Counted from the first letter of the stretch, positions 45,911 to 55,153 are shown. The stretch is DNA of 64,000 bases from Arthrobacter sp. Leaf137 (GCF_001423525.1 NZ_LMOI01000003.1:62001-126000), one strand, 5' to 3'. The notes: generated by a model from the letters alone, not told the origin. Program-made: numbers and translations.

Positions 45911-46276
45911 ATGTCGACCAAGTCAAAGTACTGGCTAACTCTTAGCGGCCTCCTGGCCGCGGTGGTCTTAACCGTGGGGCTGGCGCCGGTCCCGCTGGTT
46001 TTTGTCCTCGGCGGGGCACTAGTGATCGGCTTCTTGGCCGCAGGAGTGCTGTATGGCCAATTCCAAAAAGATGCCATCAGGAGCGGCGCCCTGGCCGCGC
46101 CCTTTCCGCTTCTTCTGGCAATAGTTGCGTTCAACGTTTCGCTCCTGCTTCGAGGCAGCGAACTGGCATTCTTTCTGGTCCCAGTCGTAGCCGCTGCCCT
46201 GTTTGCCACCTGCTACGTATGGTCCATCAAACACGGACCCTACGCTCAGCCGCGTTCAACCAACACCCCAACCTAG
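45911..46276 (+). CDS. Four-helix membrane protein, candidate immunity protein
   Basis: A 121-residue protein. ATG 45911 is preferred over 45890 because GAGAGG lies 9 bases upstream. Four hydrophobic helices: LSGLLAAVVLTVGLAPV, LVFVLGGALVIGFLAAGVL, FPLLLAIVAFNVSLLL and AFFLVPVVAAALFATCYVW. No family recognised. It is the last gene of the unit and is followed by a terminator. Small multi-helix proteins beside a bacteriocin precursor usually give self-protection, which is the inferred role. Confidence 0.6.
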   Translation: MSTKSKYWLTLSGLLAAVVLTVGLAPVPLVFVLGGALVIGFLAAGVLYGQFQKDAIRSGALAAPFPLLLAIVAFNVSLLLRGSELAFFLVPVVAAALFATCYVWSIKHGPYAQPRSTNTPT

Positions 46277-46294
46277 AGAAGAACCGCAAGAAGA

Positions 46295-46326
46295 GGGGGG
46301 GTGGCCATGTCATGGCCATCCTCCCC
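46295..46326 (+). terminator. Terminator hairpin after the bacteriocin-like unit
   Basis: The G-run plus GTGGCCATG pairs with ATGGCCATCCTCCCC around a short TC loop, about 19 bases after the last stop codon. Confidence 0.7.
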
Positions 46327-46655
46327 TTACTTACGGAACGCATTCTTGGCATTCTCAGCGTTGCAACTTTGGACCATCACCGGCGGTGTACTACTGGGGT
46401 CTATACCCCTCCAGCCCTCCGCTTCCCCTGGATTCCGAAAGCCAGCAAACGTTGATCATCGGCACTCCCATCACTGTACGCAGGGCGGTGGCTGATTCTG
46501 AGAGCATCTCCAACCGAAACACTTTTACGATCGCAAACCCGACAAGTTATTAACTGATTGAAGAATCTTATTTACAAGTTTGTCATACCGAGATAGGTTC
46601 TCTCCAGCGAACCACCCAACAGGTCCGCTTCACTTCGAACCTACCGAGGACAGTT
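46327..46655. other. Gene-free stretch upstream of the protease
   Basis: It holds no convincing gene. The last 120 bases are AT-rich and probably contain the protease promoter. Confidence 0.5.
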
Positions 46656-47639
46656 ATGACATCAACCAGGACTCTGGCCACAAGCCTCATGAGCCTCACC
46701 ACCGCAGCACTGTTCGCCTTCTGCTCTGCCGGGCAGGCGACGGCAGCCCCCGCATCGCCGGACACCAAGGACGTTGCAGGTGTCAGCAGCGCGGCCGTCA
46801 CCGACACCACCGGAGCCGACTACTGGACGCCGGAACGCATGCGTTCAGCCGTCCCGGCGGACGTTCTGGCAAAGAAGGCCGTGGACCGGCAGAAGGCCAA
46901 CCCGGCAGTCCTCCCGGAGCAGGCCAAGGGCCCGGAAACCAAGATCCAGGGCTCCACACCCCAGATCCAGACGAAGGCCAACGCCAGCGAAACTCCGGTA
47001 TCCCACATCGGCAAGGTGTTCTTCACCCTCGGCGGCACGAACTACGTCTGCTCAGCCAACTCGGTGGTGTCCACCAACCGCAACACCGTATCCACCGCCG
47101 GCCACTGCCTCAACGAAGGCCCCGGAGCCTTCGCCACCAAGTTCACGTTCGTTCCCGCCTACCTGAACGGCGCCGCACCCTACGGAAAGTGGACCGCCAA
47201 GGCGCTCTACGCCCCCACCCAGTGGAGTTCCTCGGGCAGCATGCAGTACGACACGGGCTTTGCAGTGATGAGCCAGCTGAACGGCCGCAACCTGGCCGAC
47301 GTCGTCGGGGCCTCCGGCGTGAGCTTCAACGCCGCCCGCGGCCTGGCCTACAAGGCCTTCGGCTACCCGGCAGCCTCACCGTTCAATGGCGAATCACTGA
47401 AGAGCTGCTCCGGCACCGCCACCAACGATCCCTACAGCCCCGAGTTCAACACCCAGGGCATCCCCTGCAACATGACCGGCGGCTCCTCAGGCGGACCGTG
47501 GTTTATCGGCACCAGCTCCAGCGGCTACCAGAACTCCGTCAACAGCTACGGCTACGGCACCAACTCCACCAAGATGTACGGCCCGTACTGGGGTTCAGTG
47601 ATCCAGCAGGCGTACAACTCCGCATCCTCAGCCTCCTAA
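46656..47639 (+). CDS. Secreted trypsin-like serine protease
   Basis: A 327-residue protein with a signal peptide (cleavage after ATA, about residue 30) and an 80-90-residue pro-region. The catalytic triad is visible: STAGHC (His150), YDTGFAV (Asp199) and TGGSSGGPW (Ser278). Two Cys pairs (132/151 and 251/271) fit disulfides. It resembles the S1 family of glutamyl-endopeptidase-like bacterial proteases that cut extracellular proteins. A perfect terminator hairpin follows. Confidence 0.88.
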   Translation: MTSTRTLATSLMSLTTAALFAFCSAGQATAAPASPDTKDVAGVSSAAVTDTTGADYWTPERMRSAVPADVLAKKAVDRQKANPAVLPEQAKGPETKIQGSTPQIQTKANASETPVSHIGKVFFTLGGTNYVCSANSVVSTNRNTVSTAGHCLNEGPGAFATKFTFVPAYLNGAAPYGKWTAKALYAPTQWSSSGSMQYDTGFAVMSQLNGRNLADVVGASGVSFNAARGLAYKAFGYPAASPFNGESLKSCSGTATNDPYSPEFNTQGIPCNMTGGSSGGPWFIGTSSSGYQNSVNSYGYGTNSTKMYGPYWGSVIQQAYNSASSAS

Positions 47640-47644
47640 GGGAA

Positions 47645-47679
47645 AGCGGCGGGTCCCGGCTCTTCCGGGACCCGCCGCT
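47645..47679 (+). terminator. Terminator hairpin after the protease
   Basis: AGCGGCGGGTCCCGG (47645-47659) and CCGGGACCCGCCGCT (47665-47679) form a perfect 15-bp stem with a CTCTT loop. Confidence 0.8.
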
Positions 47680-47781
47680 GTGCACTACCGTAGCGACCAC
47701 GGGCGGGGTTTTCCCGGCCTGGATCCGGCAGCAGCGTGGGCCGGGTAGTCACCGCATGGTTTGTTCAAGCAAAGGATGACA

Positions 47782-48003
47782 ATGGCCGTTTCAATTGAGC
47801 TTGGCAAGAAACTCGATAAAGATTTCGAAAACCTTTCCCTCGAGGAAATCCTGGATGCCCCGCCGTCGGCCCTTGCCGGCCTGACAGAGAAGCACGCCGA
47901 ACTCCTTGCCGGCATGGGCATCAAGACAATCCGTGACCTGGGCAGCAACAAGTACTTCGCAGTGGCCGGCGTCCTGGTGGCGCTGTCCAACCACACCGGC
48001 TAG
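47782..48003 (+). CDS. Small helix-hairpin-helix protein
   Basis: A 73-residue protein. AAAGGA sits before ATG 47782. The core SLEEILDAPPSALAGLTEKHAELLAGMGIKTIRDLG is a helix-hairpin-helix pair of the kind found in DNA-binding or protein-protein modules; LAGMGIKTIRDLG matches the usual hairpin turn. Function unknown. It has its own terminator. Confidence 0.78.
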   Translation: MAVSIELGKKLDKDFENLSLEEILDAPPSALAGLTEKHAELLAGMGIKTIRDLGSNKYFAVAGVLVALSNHTG

Positions 48004-48035
48004 TCCCGGGCTGCATGCCGCATAGTGCACCGAAA

Positions 48036-48072
48036 GGTCCGGCCGGTGGTCACCCCCGGCCGGACCCTTTTT
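48036..48072 (+). terminator. Intrinsic terminator after the helix-hairpin-helix gene
   Basis: GGTCCGGCCGG (48036-48046) pairs with CCGGCCGGACC (48056-48066), followed by CTTTTT. Confidence 0.85.
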
Positions 48073-48237
48073 GTGCCGACTTCCGGGAACGGACGACGGC
48101 GTCACGCACGGCACGATTTCGGCCCGCCTCAGGTGGGGAAGCCCCGAAAACCCGGGGATCCGCCGTCGTCCGCCACCCAAAAGCGTGCCCGGCGTGACAG
48201 TCACTGTCGTGGCGGTGCCCCGCGACGGACCCGCAGG

Positions 48238-49413
48238 TCAGTCCAGCTTGACCCCGCGGAGCAGCACCATCGTTCCGCCCACCACCACGGCGGACGCGAG
48301 GAACACGCCTGCAGCCCCGAGGCCTGCCGCGACGACGCCGATGGCGCTCGGCAATATCACTTGCCCCACGCGGTTCCCGGCGAGGCGGAGGGCGAGTGCC
48401 CGCCCGCGCTGACCCGCCGGCGCCTGCGCCGACAGCCACGACATGGTGAGCGGCTGGCCGATGCCAAGGCCCAGCCCGAGTACAGCCATCACCACAAACA
48501 GCAGCCAGGCCGGCATGGGAATGGCCGCTGCAGCCAAGGCGGCAGTGGACAAAGCGAGGCTGGTGACCAGCAGCCGCATGCGCCCGATCTTCCGTGAGAC
48601 CCGCCCCAGCAGGAGCCTGGACACCATGGAGAACACGGCGCGGACCGTGAGCATCGCACCGACGGTGGCCGCGGTGAGGCCGCGGTCTGTTCCCAGCGCG
48701 GGAAGGTAGACCATGGTCAGGTCCACCACGGCGAGGACGGTGGCGCTGGTGGCCAGCGCACGGGCGACGCCGGGGGTTTTGAGGAGTGAGACGGCGCTGC
48801 CCTTGGCTGCACTTTCGTCGCCGGCTTTCTTCCGGCCGCCGCTGACCTCGGCCGAGACGACGAAGGTGGTTCCGAAAAGCACCGCGCTCATGCACACGGC
48901 GAGCAGGAAGATCATCTGGGTGTCCGGCTGGACCGAGTTGCCGCCCACCAGGGAAATCGCCAGCGGCCCCAGGGCCTGGCCCAGCGAGGCAGCGAACGTC
49001 AGGTATCCAAAGGCAGAATCCATCCGGCTTGCCGCGGCGTTGTTGGCCACCACCGCCTGCTGTCCCACCACGCAGGCCAGCTGCCCGGCGCCCAGGAAGG
49101 CGGTTCCAATGACCAGGGTGGTGATGGAGGAGCCCCAGAACAGCAGGAACGCGGAGCAGGCGAGCACGACGCCGGACCCGATCGCCATGAGCCTGCGCTC
49201 ACCCAGGCGGTCCACCAGGCCGCCCGTGGGAACGGCGAGGAGCAGGGGGAAGACGGCGTAGCTGGCCGCCAGGAGTCCAAGGGCGAAGCCTGGAACGTCC
49301 AGCTCCAGCGCCCGGTAGGTGGCGGCCGGCCGCACCAGGAACGTAACGGCCTGGATCAGTGCCGAGTGCAGGAGCAGGGCGGTGGCCGAGCGGCGGCCGA
49401 GTTCTCCGATCAT
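48238..49413 (-). CDS. MFS transporter
   Basis: A 391-residue membrane protein with 12 predicted helices. The MFS loop 2-3 motif is GGLVDRLGERRLMAIGSG, with the matching motif LLLGRVSRKIGRMRLL in the second half. Substrate unknown. The start overlaps the stop of the upstream GntR gene (ATGA), so the pair is an operon in which the regulator probably controls its own exporter or importer. Confidence 0.85.
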   Translation of the reverse strand: MIGELGRRSATALLLHSALIQAVTFLVRPAATYRALELDVPGFALGLLAASYAVFPLLLAVPTGGLVDRLGERRLMAIGSGVVLACSAFLLFWGSSITTLVIGTAFLGAGQLACVVGQQAVVANNAAASRMDSAFGYLTFAASLGQALGPLAISLVGGNSVQPDTQMIFLLAVCMSAVLFGTTFVVSAEVSGGRKKAGDESAAKGSAVSLLKTPGVARALATSATVLAVVDLTMVYLPALGTDRGLTAATVGAMLTVRAVFSMVSRLLLGRVSRKIGRMRLLVTSLALSTAALAAAAIPMPAWLLFVVMAVLGLGLGIGQPLTMSWLSAQAPAGQRGRALALRLAGNRVGQVILPSAIGVVAAGLGAAGVFLASAVVVGGTMVLLRGVKLD

Positions 49414-50075
49414 GAGCCGGCGCCGTTCTTACCGGAAAGCGCCCTGACGGCGGCGTCGCGTGCGCCCATCACATGCTCGAAGGCCACTTTGGCCGCCCGC
49501 TCCGGATCACCGGCGGCGATCGCCTCAACCAGTGCCCGGTGCTGCGCCAGCGCCTGGTCCCGCCGCCTTTGGGTGCTGTTGGTGTAATGCCGGTACCGCT
49601 CCATCTGGCTGGCGACCTGCTCGTGGAACCGCCCGGCCCAGGAATTGCCGGCGATCAGGGCGATCCGGGCATGCAGGGCCATGCCCTGCTGCATGGCGTC
49701 GTCGGCAAACTCCACCAGCGCGGCGTTCCGCGCCAGGATCCCGTGGAGTTCGCCGAGGTCCGCGGGTGTTGCTTTCAGGCAGGCATTCCGCGCCATGAGG
49801 GACTCTACGGCCGCCCGGACCTCGTAGAGCTCCGAGATTTCGGCCTCGTCCAGCACCGGGACCACCACGCCCCCGGTGGGTTGCTGCTCCAGGAGGTTCT
49901 CCGAAATCAGCCGCCTGATGGCTTCCCGCAGCGGCGTCCTGCTCACCTGCAGGGCGGTGGCCATTGCCGGTTCGTAGATACGCTCACCCGGTTTCAGGTC
50001 AAGGCTGAGGATGCGCCGCTTCAGCTCGGCGTAGACAACGTGGGCGCCCGTGTTCCGGGCTGGAATAGCTGGCAT
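49410..50075 (-). CDS. GntR-family (FCD) regulator of the MFS gene
   Basis: A 221-residue protein. ATG 50075 is preferred because GGAGG lies 8 bases upstream; a TTG at 50090 is the alternative. The winged helix is at the N-terminus (LKRRILSLDLKPGERIYEP; VSRTPLREAIRRLISENLLEQ) and the FCD domain follows, with metal-ligand-like residues in LHARIALIAGNSW and LAQHRALVEAIAAGD. A perfect 22-bp palindrome upstream is its likely operator. Confidence 0.87.
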   Translation of the reverse strand: MPAIPARNTGAHVVYAELKRRILSLDLKPGERIYEPAMATALQVSRTPLREAIRRLISENLLEQQPTGGVVVPVLDEAEISELYEVRAAVESLMARNACLKATPADLGELHGILARNAALVEFADDAMQQGMALHARIALIAGNSWAGRFHEQVASQMERYRHYTNSTQRRRDQALAQHRALVEAIAAGDPERAAKVAFEHVMGARDAAVRALSGKNGAGS

Positions 50076-50096
50076 GGGTGGAACCTCCAACCATCA

Positions 50097-50118
50097 GCGT
50101 ACTTGTATACAAGTACGC
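50097..50118. promoter_or_regulatory. GntR operator (22-bp perfect palindrome)
   Basis: The palindrome is centred on GTACTTGTATACAAGTAC with two further matching bases on each side. It is 22 bases upstream of the GntR start and resembles TTGTATACAA-type FadR-subfamily sites. Confidence 0.8.
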
Positions 50119-50176
50119 AGGCGTGCTTTTGTGGGCGACACCACGCGGGTGACCGTGCATGCGGAGCGGCAACACG

Positions 50177-50206
50177 AAAAAAGGAAGGGACAGCACGTGC
50201 TGTCCC
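50177..50206 (-). terminator. Intrinsic terminator after the MHS-type transporter
   Basis: GGGACAGCACGTGCTGTCCC (50187-50206) is a perfect hairpin. On the minus strand it is followed by a run of six T (50182-50177). Confidence 0.85.
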
Positions 50207-50245
50207 CTCCTCGTGGCCGTGCTGGCGCGCCGGCAGTCAGGCCGC

Positions 50246-51616
50246 TTAGGCCTTGTGGGCCTCCAGATCCTCCAGCGATTTGCCCTTGGTGTCCGAGGAC
50301 ATCAGGGTAGCCACGGTGGCCACCAGGCAGATGACGAAGGTGGTCAACCCGATGGTCAACGGCACGTTGGCGGTGCCCGGAGGGGCGATGGCCGTGAAGA
50401 TGCTGGGGAAGAAGGACGCGATCATCAGGCCGATGTTCTGCGAGACGGCAAAACCGGTGACGCGGATCCGCATGGGGAACTGCTCCTGGAAGAACGTCGC
50501 AAAGGTGGCGTTCCACATCTGGAAGAAGATGCCCTGCACAATCACCACGGAGACGAACACCAGCGGCAGGCTGCCCTGTTCGATCGCCCACAGGTAGCCA
50601 CCCACCATCACACCGCCCAGCAGTCCACCGCCTGCCATCAGCGTGCGCCGGCCGATCCGGTCGGACAGCGCACCGAAGAGCGGAATGGTGACGACTGCGG
50701 CGATATTGGCCACCAGCGTGACCCACAGGAACTCACTGCTGGAGAAGCCGTTGCCGTAGCCCTTCTGGGTGGCGTAGGAGACGCCGAAGATCAGGGTGGC
50801 CATGCCGATGACATTCGCGAAGGTCATCAGGATGCACCGGACCATGGCGCCGGGGCGGGTGCGCAGGAGCTCCACCAGCGGGAAGCGCTGCTTCTGCGCG
50901 GCCTCACCGGATTTCGCAGCGTAGGCGGGCGGTTCCTGGACCCGGCGGCGGATAAAGTAGCCGGCAAGGATCACCACGGCACTCAGCAGGAACGGGATGC
51001 GCCAGCCCCAGGACGCGAACTGGTCCGCCGGGAGTGCCGCAGACAGCGGGAGCAGGACGGCGGTGGCCAGGATGGAGCCCACCTGGGTGCCCTGCAGGCT
51101 GAAGCTGGCGAAGAAGCCGCGCCTGGCATCCGGCGAGTGCTCCACGATCATCGCACTGGCACCGCCCAGTTCACCGGCCACGGCGAAGCCCTGGATCAGG
51201 CGGAGGACCACCAGCAGTGCCGGAGCCAGGAGGCCCACCTGGCCGTAGGTGGGGAGAAGGCCGACGGCGAAGGTTGCGAAACCCATGAGCAGCATCGCGA
51301 AGACCAGCACGCTCTTGCGGCCCTTCCGGTCGCCGTAGGCACCAAGGACCACGGCACCGATGGGCCGGGACACGTACCCCACCGCGTAGGTGGCCAGCGA
51401 GGCGATGATGCCGACGGTGGGGTTTTCCGACGGGAAGAAGATGGTGGGGAAAACCAGGGTGGCGGCCAGCGAGTACAGCGCGAAGTCGTAGTACTCCAGG
51501 GCGCTTCCGATCCAGCCGCTCATCGCGGCCTTCCTGGGATCCCGCGGACCGGCTCCTGCTGCCCCGCCGGTACGGACGGCACCGGGATTGACGGCGCTGC
51601 TGTGGGTAGTGCTCAT
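50246..51616 (-). CDS. MFS transporter of the metabolite:H+ symporter (MHS) type
   Basis: A 456-residue membrane protein. ATG 51616 follows AAGGA. The MHS pattern is clear: SGWIGSALEYYDFALYSLAA at helix 1, YVSRPIGAVVLGAYGDRKGRK in loop 2-3, LIQGFAVAGELGGASAMIVEHSP and FGALSDRIGRRTLM. Members (ShiA, ProP, KgtP) import organic acids, shikimate or osmolytes with protons. The divergent/adjacent LysR gene may regulate it. Confidence 0.87.
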   Translation of the reverse strand: MSTTHSSAVNPGAVRTGGAAGAGPRDPRKAAMSGWIGSALEYYDFALYSLAATLVFPTIFFPSENPTVGIIASLATYAVGYVSRPIGAVVLGAYGDRKGRKSVLVFAMLLMGFATFAVGLLPTYGQVGLLAPALLVVLRLIQGFAVAGELGGASAMIVEHSPDARRGFFASFSLQGTQVGSILATAVLLPLSAALPADQFASWGWRIPFLLSAVVILAGYFIRRRVQEPPAYAAKSGEAAQKQRFPLVELLRTRPGAMVRCILMTFANVIGMATLIFGVSYATQKGYGNGFSSSEFLWVTLVANIAAVVTIPLFGALSDRIGRRTLMAGGGLLGGVMVGGYLWAIEQGSLPLVFVSVVIVQGIFFQMWNATFATFFQEQFPMRIRVTGFAVSQNIGLMIASFFPSIFTAIAPPGTANVPLTIGLTTFVICLVATVATLMSSDTKGKSLEDLEAHKA

Positions 51617-51717
51617 GTGCTTGTCCTTCGACTCCATTGGCAAAGAACCGGGAAACCGGTGCTTTGAATCGATTCACAATCTTAGGACGTGACCCTCGTT
51701 ACGTCAATGGGCAAGCG

Positions 51718-52575
51718 CTATCCTGCGTCGTAGGCTTCGCGCGCCAGGCGGATGAAATCAGCCACCGCGGGAGAGGGATCGTCCCGCCAGGAGGCCAGGA
51801 AAACCTCAATCCGCGGAGCGTCCCGGACCGGCCGGTAGGCGATGCCCGGGCGGGGATTCTGTGCGGCTGTTGCCTCGGATGACATCCCCAGCGCCTTTCC
51901 CGTGGAAATCAGGGTCAGCCACTCGTCCACGCCCTGTACCAGCCGGAATCCGGCCGGGCGGGAGCCCTCCGGCCAGAGCTCTTCGCTGGTGGTTCCGGTG
52001 CGGCGGTCGACGGCGATGGTCCGGCCCGCGAAGTCGGCCATCCGCAGGAAACGCCTGCGGGAGAGGGGATCGCCGCTGGCTACCGCGGCGAACCGCGCTT
52101 CGGTTCCGATCGGCGTCGAGGTGAACCGGGCGTCGGCAGCGGAGCGGCGCAGGACGGCGATATCGGCGGAACCGTCGGCGAGGCCGCCGGACGGGGCATT
52201 GGACTGGACCCACACCAGGGATACCTCCGGATGGATCTCCTCCCACTGGCGCTGCAGCGCAATGGTGCGGCGGCCCAGTGCGGACCAGGCGTAGCTCACC
52301 CGCAGTTCGCTGCCGTGGTCCCGGGCTTCCCGCTCCAGCAGGGCCAGTTCGTCGAGGACACTGCGGGCGTGGGCGATGATCCGCTCGCCCACCGGCGTCG
52401 GGGTGAAGCTGCGGGTGGTCCGCTGCAGGATGCGGAGCCCCAGCGCCTGTTCCAGCGCCGCAATGGAACGTGAGACCGCAGCCTGCGAGGTTCCCAGTTC
52501 GATGGCGGCGTCCGTGAAAGTTTCGGCGTCCACGACGGCGACCAGAGCGCGGAGATAGCGCAGCTCAACATTCAT
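51718..52575 (-). CDS. LysR-family transcriptional regulator
   Basis: A 285-residue protein from ATG 52575. The winged helix begins MNVELRYLRALVAVVDAET with the recognition helix TSQAAVSRSIAALEQALG. The effector domain covers residues 90-285 (LRVSYAWSALGR; IAVLRRSAADARFTSTPIG). It is divergent from an EamA transporter with 69 bases between the starts, so it probably controls that gene; the MHS gene downstream could also be a target. Confidence 0.88.
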   Translation of the reverse strand: MNVELRYLRALVAVVDAETFTDAAIELGTSQAAVSRSIAALEQALGLRILQRTTRSFTPTPVGERIIAHARSVLDELALLEREARDHGSELRVSYAWSALGRRTIALQRQWEEIHPEVSLVWVQSNAPSGGLADGSADIAVLRRSAADARFTSTPIGTEARFAAVASGDPLSRRRFLRMADFAGRTIAVDRRTGTTSEELWPEGSRPAGFRLVQGVDEWLTLISTGKALGMSSEATAAQNPRPGIAYRPVRDAPRIEVFLASWRDDPSPAVADFIRLAREAYDAG

Positions 52576-52644
52576 ACGCTCATCGTATAGAAGGCCCGGC
52601 GCATGCATTTCCTGCGGCACCCGCCGCAGCCTGACACTGTGGGG

Positions 52645-53595
52645 ATGGACGCTACTTTGCTGCATGGCGCGGGGAAGACCCGCGGTGCGACGGGCACCCC
52701 GGGCGGGCCGACGTCGTCGTTGGTGCGTGGCCTGCTGACCATGACCGGGGCGGGGGTCAGCAACCAGCTCGGCGCCGGAATCGGCGCGCATGCCTTCCCG
52801 GCGATCGGGCCGGCAGGGGTGGTGGCCGTGCGCCAACTCGTGGCAGCGGCCGTGCTGCTTCCCGCGGCGCGGCCGCCGTTGCACCGCTTTACCTGGCGGC
52901 AGTGGTGGCCGGTCCTCTTGCTGGGCGCGGCCACGGCCCTGATGAACATCTGCCTGTACATGGCCATCGACCGGATCGGGCTGGGGCTGGCGGTTACTCT
53001 GGAATTCCTGGGTCCGCTGGCGGTGGCGCTGCTGTCCTCGCGAAGCCGCTGGGACCTGCTGTGCGGGATTGGCGCCGGGGTGGGCGTGTACGTCCTGGTG
53101 ATGCCCGGGCCCGCGAGTGACCTGGTGGGGATCCTCATCGGCCTGGGCGGCGCGGCGGGCTGGGCGGCCTACATCCTGCTGAACCGCGTGGCCGGCCAGC
53201 GGCTGCCCGGCCTGCAGGCTCCGGCGGCCGCCAGCCTGGTTTCGCTGGTGCTTTACGTACCCGTGGCCATCCACCTGCTCGCCAACGGCCGCTTCACCGG
53301 ACCCGCAATGCTGTACGCCGCCGTAGCCGGAATTCTGTGCTCGGTGGTTCCGTATGCCGCCGACCTGATCGCCCTTCGGTTTGTTCCTGCCGGCTTTTTC
53401 GGGGTGTTCATGAGCATTAACCCAATCCTCGCGGCAGTCTCCGGCATTGTGGTGCTGGGCCAGGTGCTGATGTTCCATGAGTGGCTGGGCATCGCCCTGA
53501 TTGTCGCGGCGAATGCCGCGGCGATCTGGCTCGCGGGACGGCGGCGGCGGATTCCCGGACGGGCCGGGCAGCTGGTCACTTCACGGCGGAGCTGA
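52645..53595 (+). CDS. EamA/RhtA-type transporter
   Basis: A 316-residue membrane protein with ten hydrophobic helices in two EamA halves: AIGPAGVVAVRQLVAAAVLL, MNICLYMAIDRIGLGLAVTL and LEFLGPLAVALL, then ALRFVPAGFFGVFMSINPIL and AAVSGIVVLGQVL. These match the RhtA threonine/homoserine exporter branch. ATG 52645 gives a sensible N-terminus; the open frame extends to 52603. Substrate inferred only to family level. Confidence 0.85.
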   Translation: MDATLLHGAGKTRGATGTPGGPTSSLVRGLLTMTGAGVSNQLGAGIGAHAFPAIGPAGVVAVRQLVAAAVLLPAARPPLHRFTWRQWWPVLLLGAATALMNICLYMAIDRIGLGLAVTLEFLGPLAVALLSSRSRWDLLCGIGAGVGVYVLVMPGPASDLVGILIGLGGAAGWAAYILLNRVAGQRLPGLQAPAAASLVSLVLYVPVAIHLLANGRFTGPAMLYAAVAGILCSVVPYAADLIALRFVPAGFFGVFMSINPILAAVSGIVVLGQVLMFHEWLGIALIVAANAAAIWLAGRRRRIPGRAGQLVTSRRS

Positions 53596-53598
53596 CGC

Positions 53599-53832
53599 TC
53601 ACAGCATGGCCGTGGCGTTGGCCGGCGAGCCTGTTCCGCCGGTGATGTTGAGCGGTTTGATGCTGATGAACGCATCCCAGTGACCGGCGTTGCGCATGTG
53701 CCGCGCCAGCGGGCCAAGGCGCCACAGCTCGCCCAGGGGCATGCCCAGCTTGGCGAGGAGTTGCTGGTGCATCATATTCAAGACAGCAGGCGCGCAGTGG
53801 TGCGACAAAGAGCGATCGCAAAACGCCGCCAT
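53599..53832 (-). pseudogene. Cyclase-family protein, 3' remnant
   Basis: The 77-residue frame ends with LGMPLGELWRLGPLARHM, DAFISIKPLNITGGTG and SPANATAML, which follow the C-terminus of cyclase-family metal-dependent hydrolases (GELWxLxxLA...PLxxxGGxGSPxNAxA). The rest of the usual 250-300-residue protein is absent and the upstream sequence is unrelated. The HxGTHxD catalytic motif is missing, so it is inactive. Confidence 0.65.
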
Positions 53833-53912
53833 TTATCGCCAACATTCACAACATTGATTCTCTTCAACGAATCGGCTGCCTTGTAGCAGATACGGGTCTT
53901 TAATGGAACGCG

Positions 53913-55133
53913 CTACATTTGCTTTGCGGCGGCCCGCAGCGCTGTCGCGACGGGCGTGGTTCCATCTTCCGTTGCCAGCATTGCTGCCAGTTGGCGTGCT
54001 CGTGCGGCGTAGGCCGGCGTCGTGGTGGCCTGCGTGATGGCGTCGGCCAGCCGTTCGGTGGTGAGTTCCTTGTAGGGGACCGGTTGCGGGCCCCCGCCGA
54101 GGGACGTGATCCGTGCGGCCCAGAACGGTTGGTCCGTATATATCGGCACGCTGACCGTCGGCACTCCGGCGCGCAGCCCCGCCGCGGCGGTTCCTGCTCC
54201 GGCGTGGTGGACGACAGCGGCCATTTGGGGGAACAGCCATTCGTGCGGAACGGCACCGATGCTGATGGCATCGGGCCCGGCGACACCCTGCACGCCTTGC
54301 AATACCGCGCGAACCCCCGCACGGTGCGCGGCGTCGAGCATAAAGTCTGCATCCAGGGCCGCACTGCTACCAAAACCAATGAACACCGGGGGCGGTCCAT
54401 CCGCAAGGAACTCGACCAGCTCCGCAGGTGCCTGCCAGCCCGGCTCAACGTCCGACCACCAATAACCGGTCATAGTGAGCCCGGATCGCCAGTCCACCGG
54501 GCGTGGGAAGATCGTGGGGCTGAAGCCGTGAAGAACGGGACTGTTGGCTTTCCTCCGGGCACGGTCGGATGCAGACCGGGCCTTTTTGGGAAGGCAAAGC
54601 ATCTGGCGGATGCGGGCACTCGGGGCATCATAGGGCGCTTTCCCAGCGGATATTAGAGACCCAAGCAGTTTGTTTCCGACCGAGCCGAGGCTACGGGCCG
54701 ATCCCAAAGTCACGGGCGGATAAGCTCTGCTTGGTTCGATCGGCTGCAGGTGGGCGCCGATGGCGGGGACACCGAAGGCCTCCGCAACATCGTAGGCATA
54801 GGGGGCGATCGCGTTGGCCAGGATCACGTCGGTGCCGGCCTCGGCAGCGGCAAGAGTGCCGGTCGCGGCCAGGTCCATATAGTCACCCAGTTCGCGCATG
54901 TACCTGCGCAGATCCCCGCCCGTGGCCTTCTCCCCCGGCGCGGCAGGGCTGACCAGGTGGCTCATATCACCGGGTAATTCGCGGTACTCACACCCAGCTG
55001 CGGTAACCAGCGGGGCATACGCGGCATTCGCCGCGATTGCCACGTCATAACCCAAGGCTTGAAGTCTGCTGCCAAGCCCGGCCATCGGGGCAACATCCCC
55101 TCGGGTCCCCGGCGTAATCATCAGTACCCGCAT
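53913..55133 (-). CDS. UDP-glycosyltransferase-like (MGT/GT1) enzyme
   Basis: A 406-residue protein. ATG 55133 is preferred since GAGGA precedes it. The GT-B fold starts MRVLMITPGTRGDVAPMAGLG. The C-terminal half has the donor-binding segment PPPVFIGFGSS, GAVPHEWLFPQMAAVVHHAGAG with the conserved HHxGxGT, and VPIYTDQPFWAARI. This is the pattern of macrolide or sterol glycosyltransferases that attach UDP-sugars to small hydrophobic molecules. A divergent TetR gene and operator-like repeats suggest inducible drug glycosylation. Confidence 0.85.
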   Translation of the reverse strand: MRVLMITPGTRGDVAPMAGLGSRLQALGYDVAIAANAAYAPLVTAAGCEYRELPGDMSHLVSPAAPGEKATGGDLRRYMRELGDYMDLAATGTLAAAEAGTDVILANAIAPYAYDVAEAFGVPAIGAHLQPIEPSRAYPPVTLGSARSLGSVGNKLLGSLISAGKAPYDAPSARIRQMLCLPKKARSASDRARRKANSPVLHGFSPTIFPRPVDWRSGLTMTGYWWSDVEPGWQAPAELVEFLADGPPPVFIGFGSSAALDADFMLDAAHRAGVRAVLQGVQGVAGPDAISIGAVPHEWLFPQMAAVVHHAGAGTAAAGLRAGVPTVSVPIYTDQPFWAARITSLGGGPQPVPYKELTTERLADAITQATTTPAYAARARQLAAMLATEDGTTPVATALRAAAKQM

Positions 55134-55153
55134 AACATTCCTCATTCCGCCAA

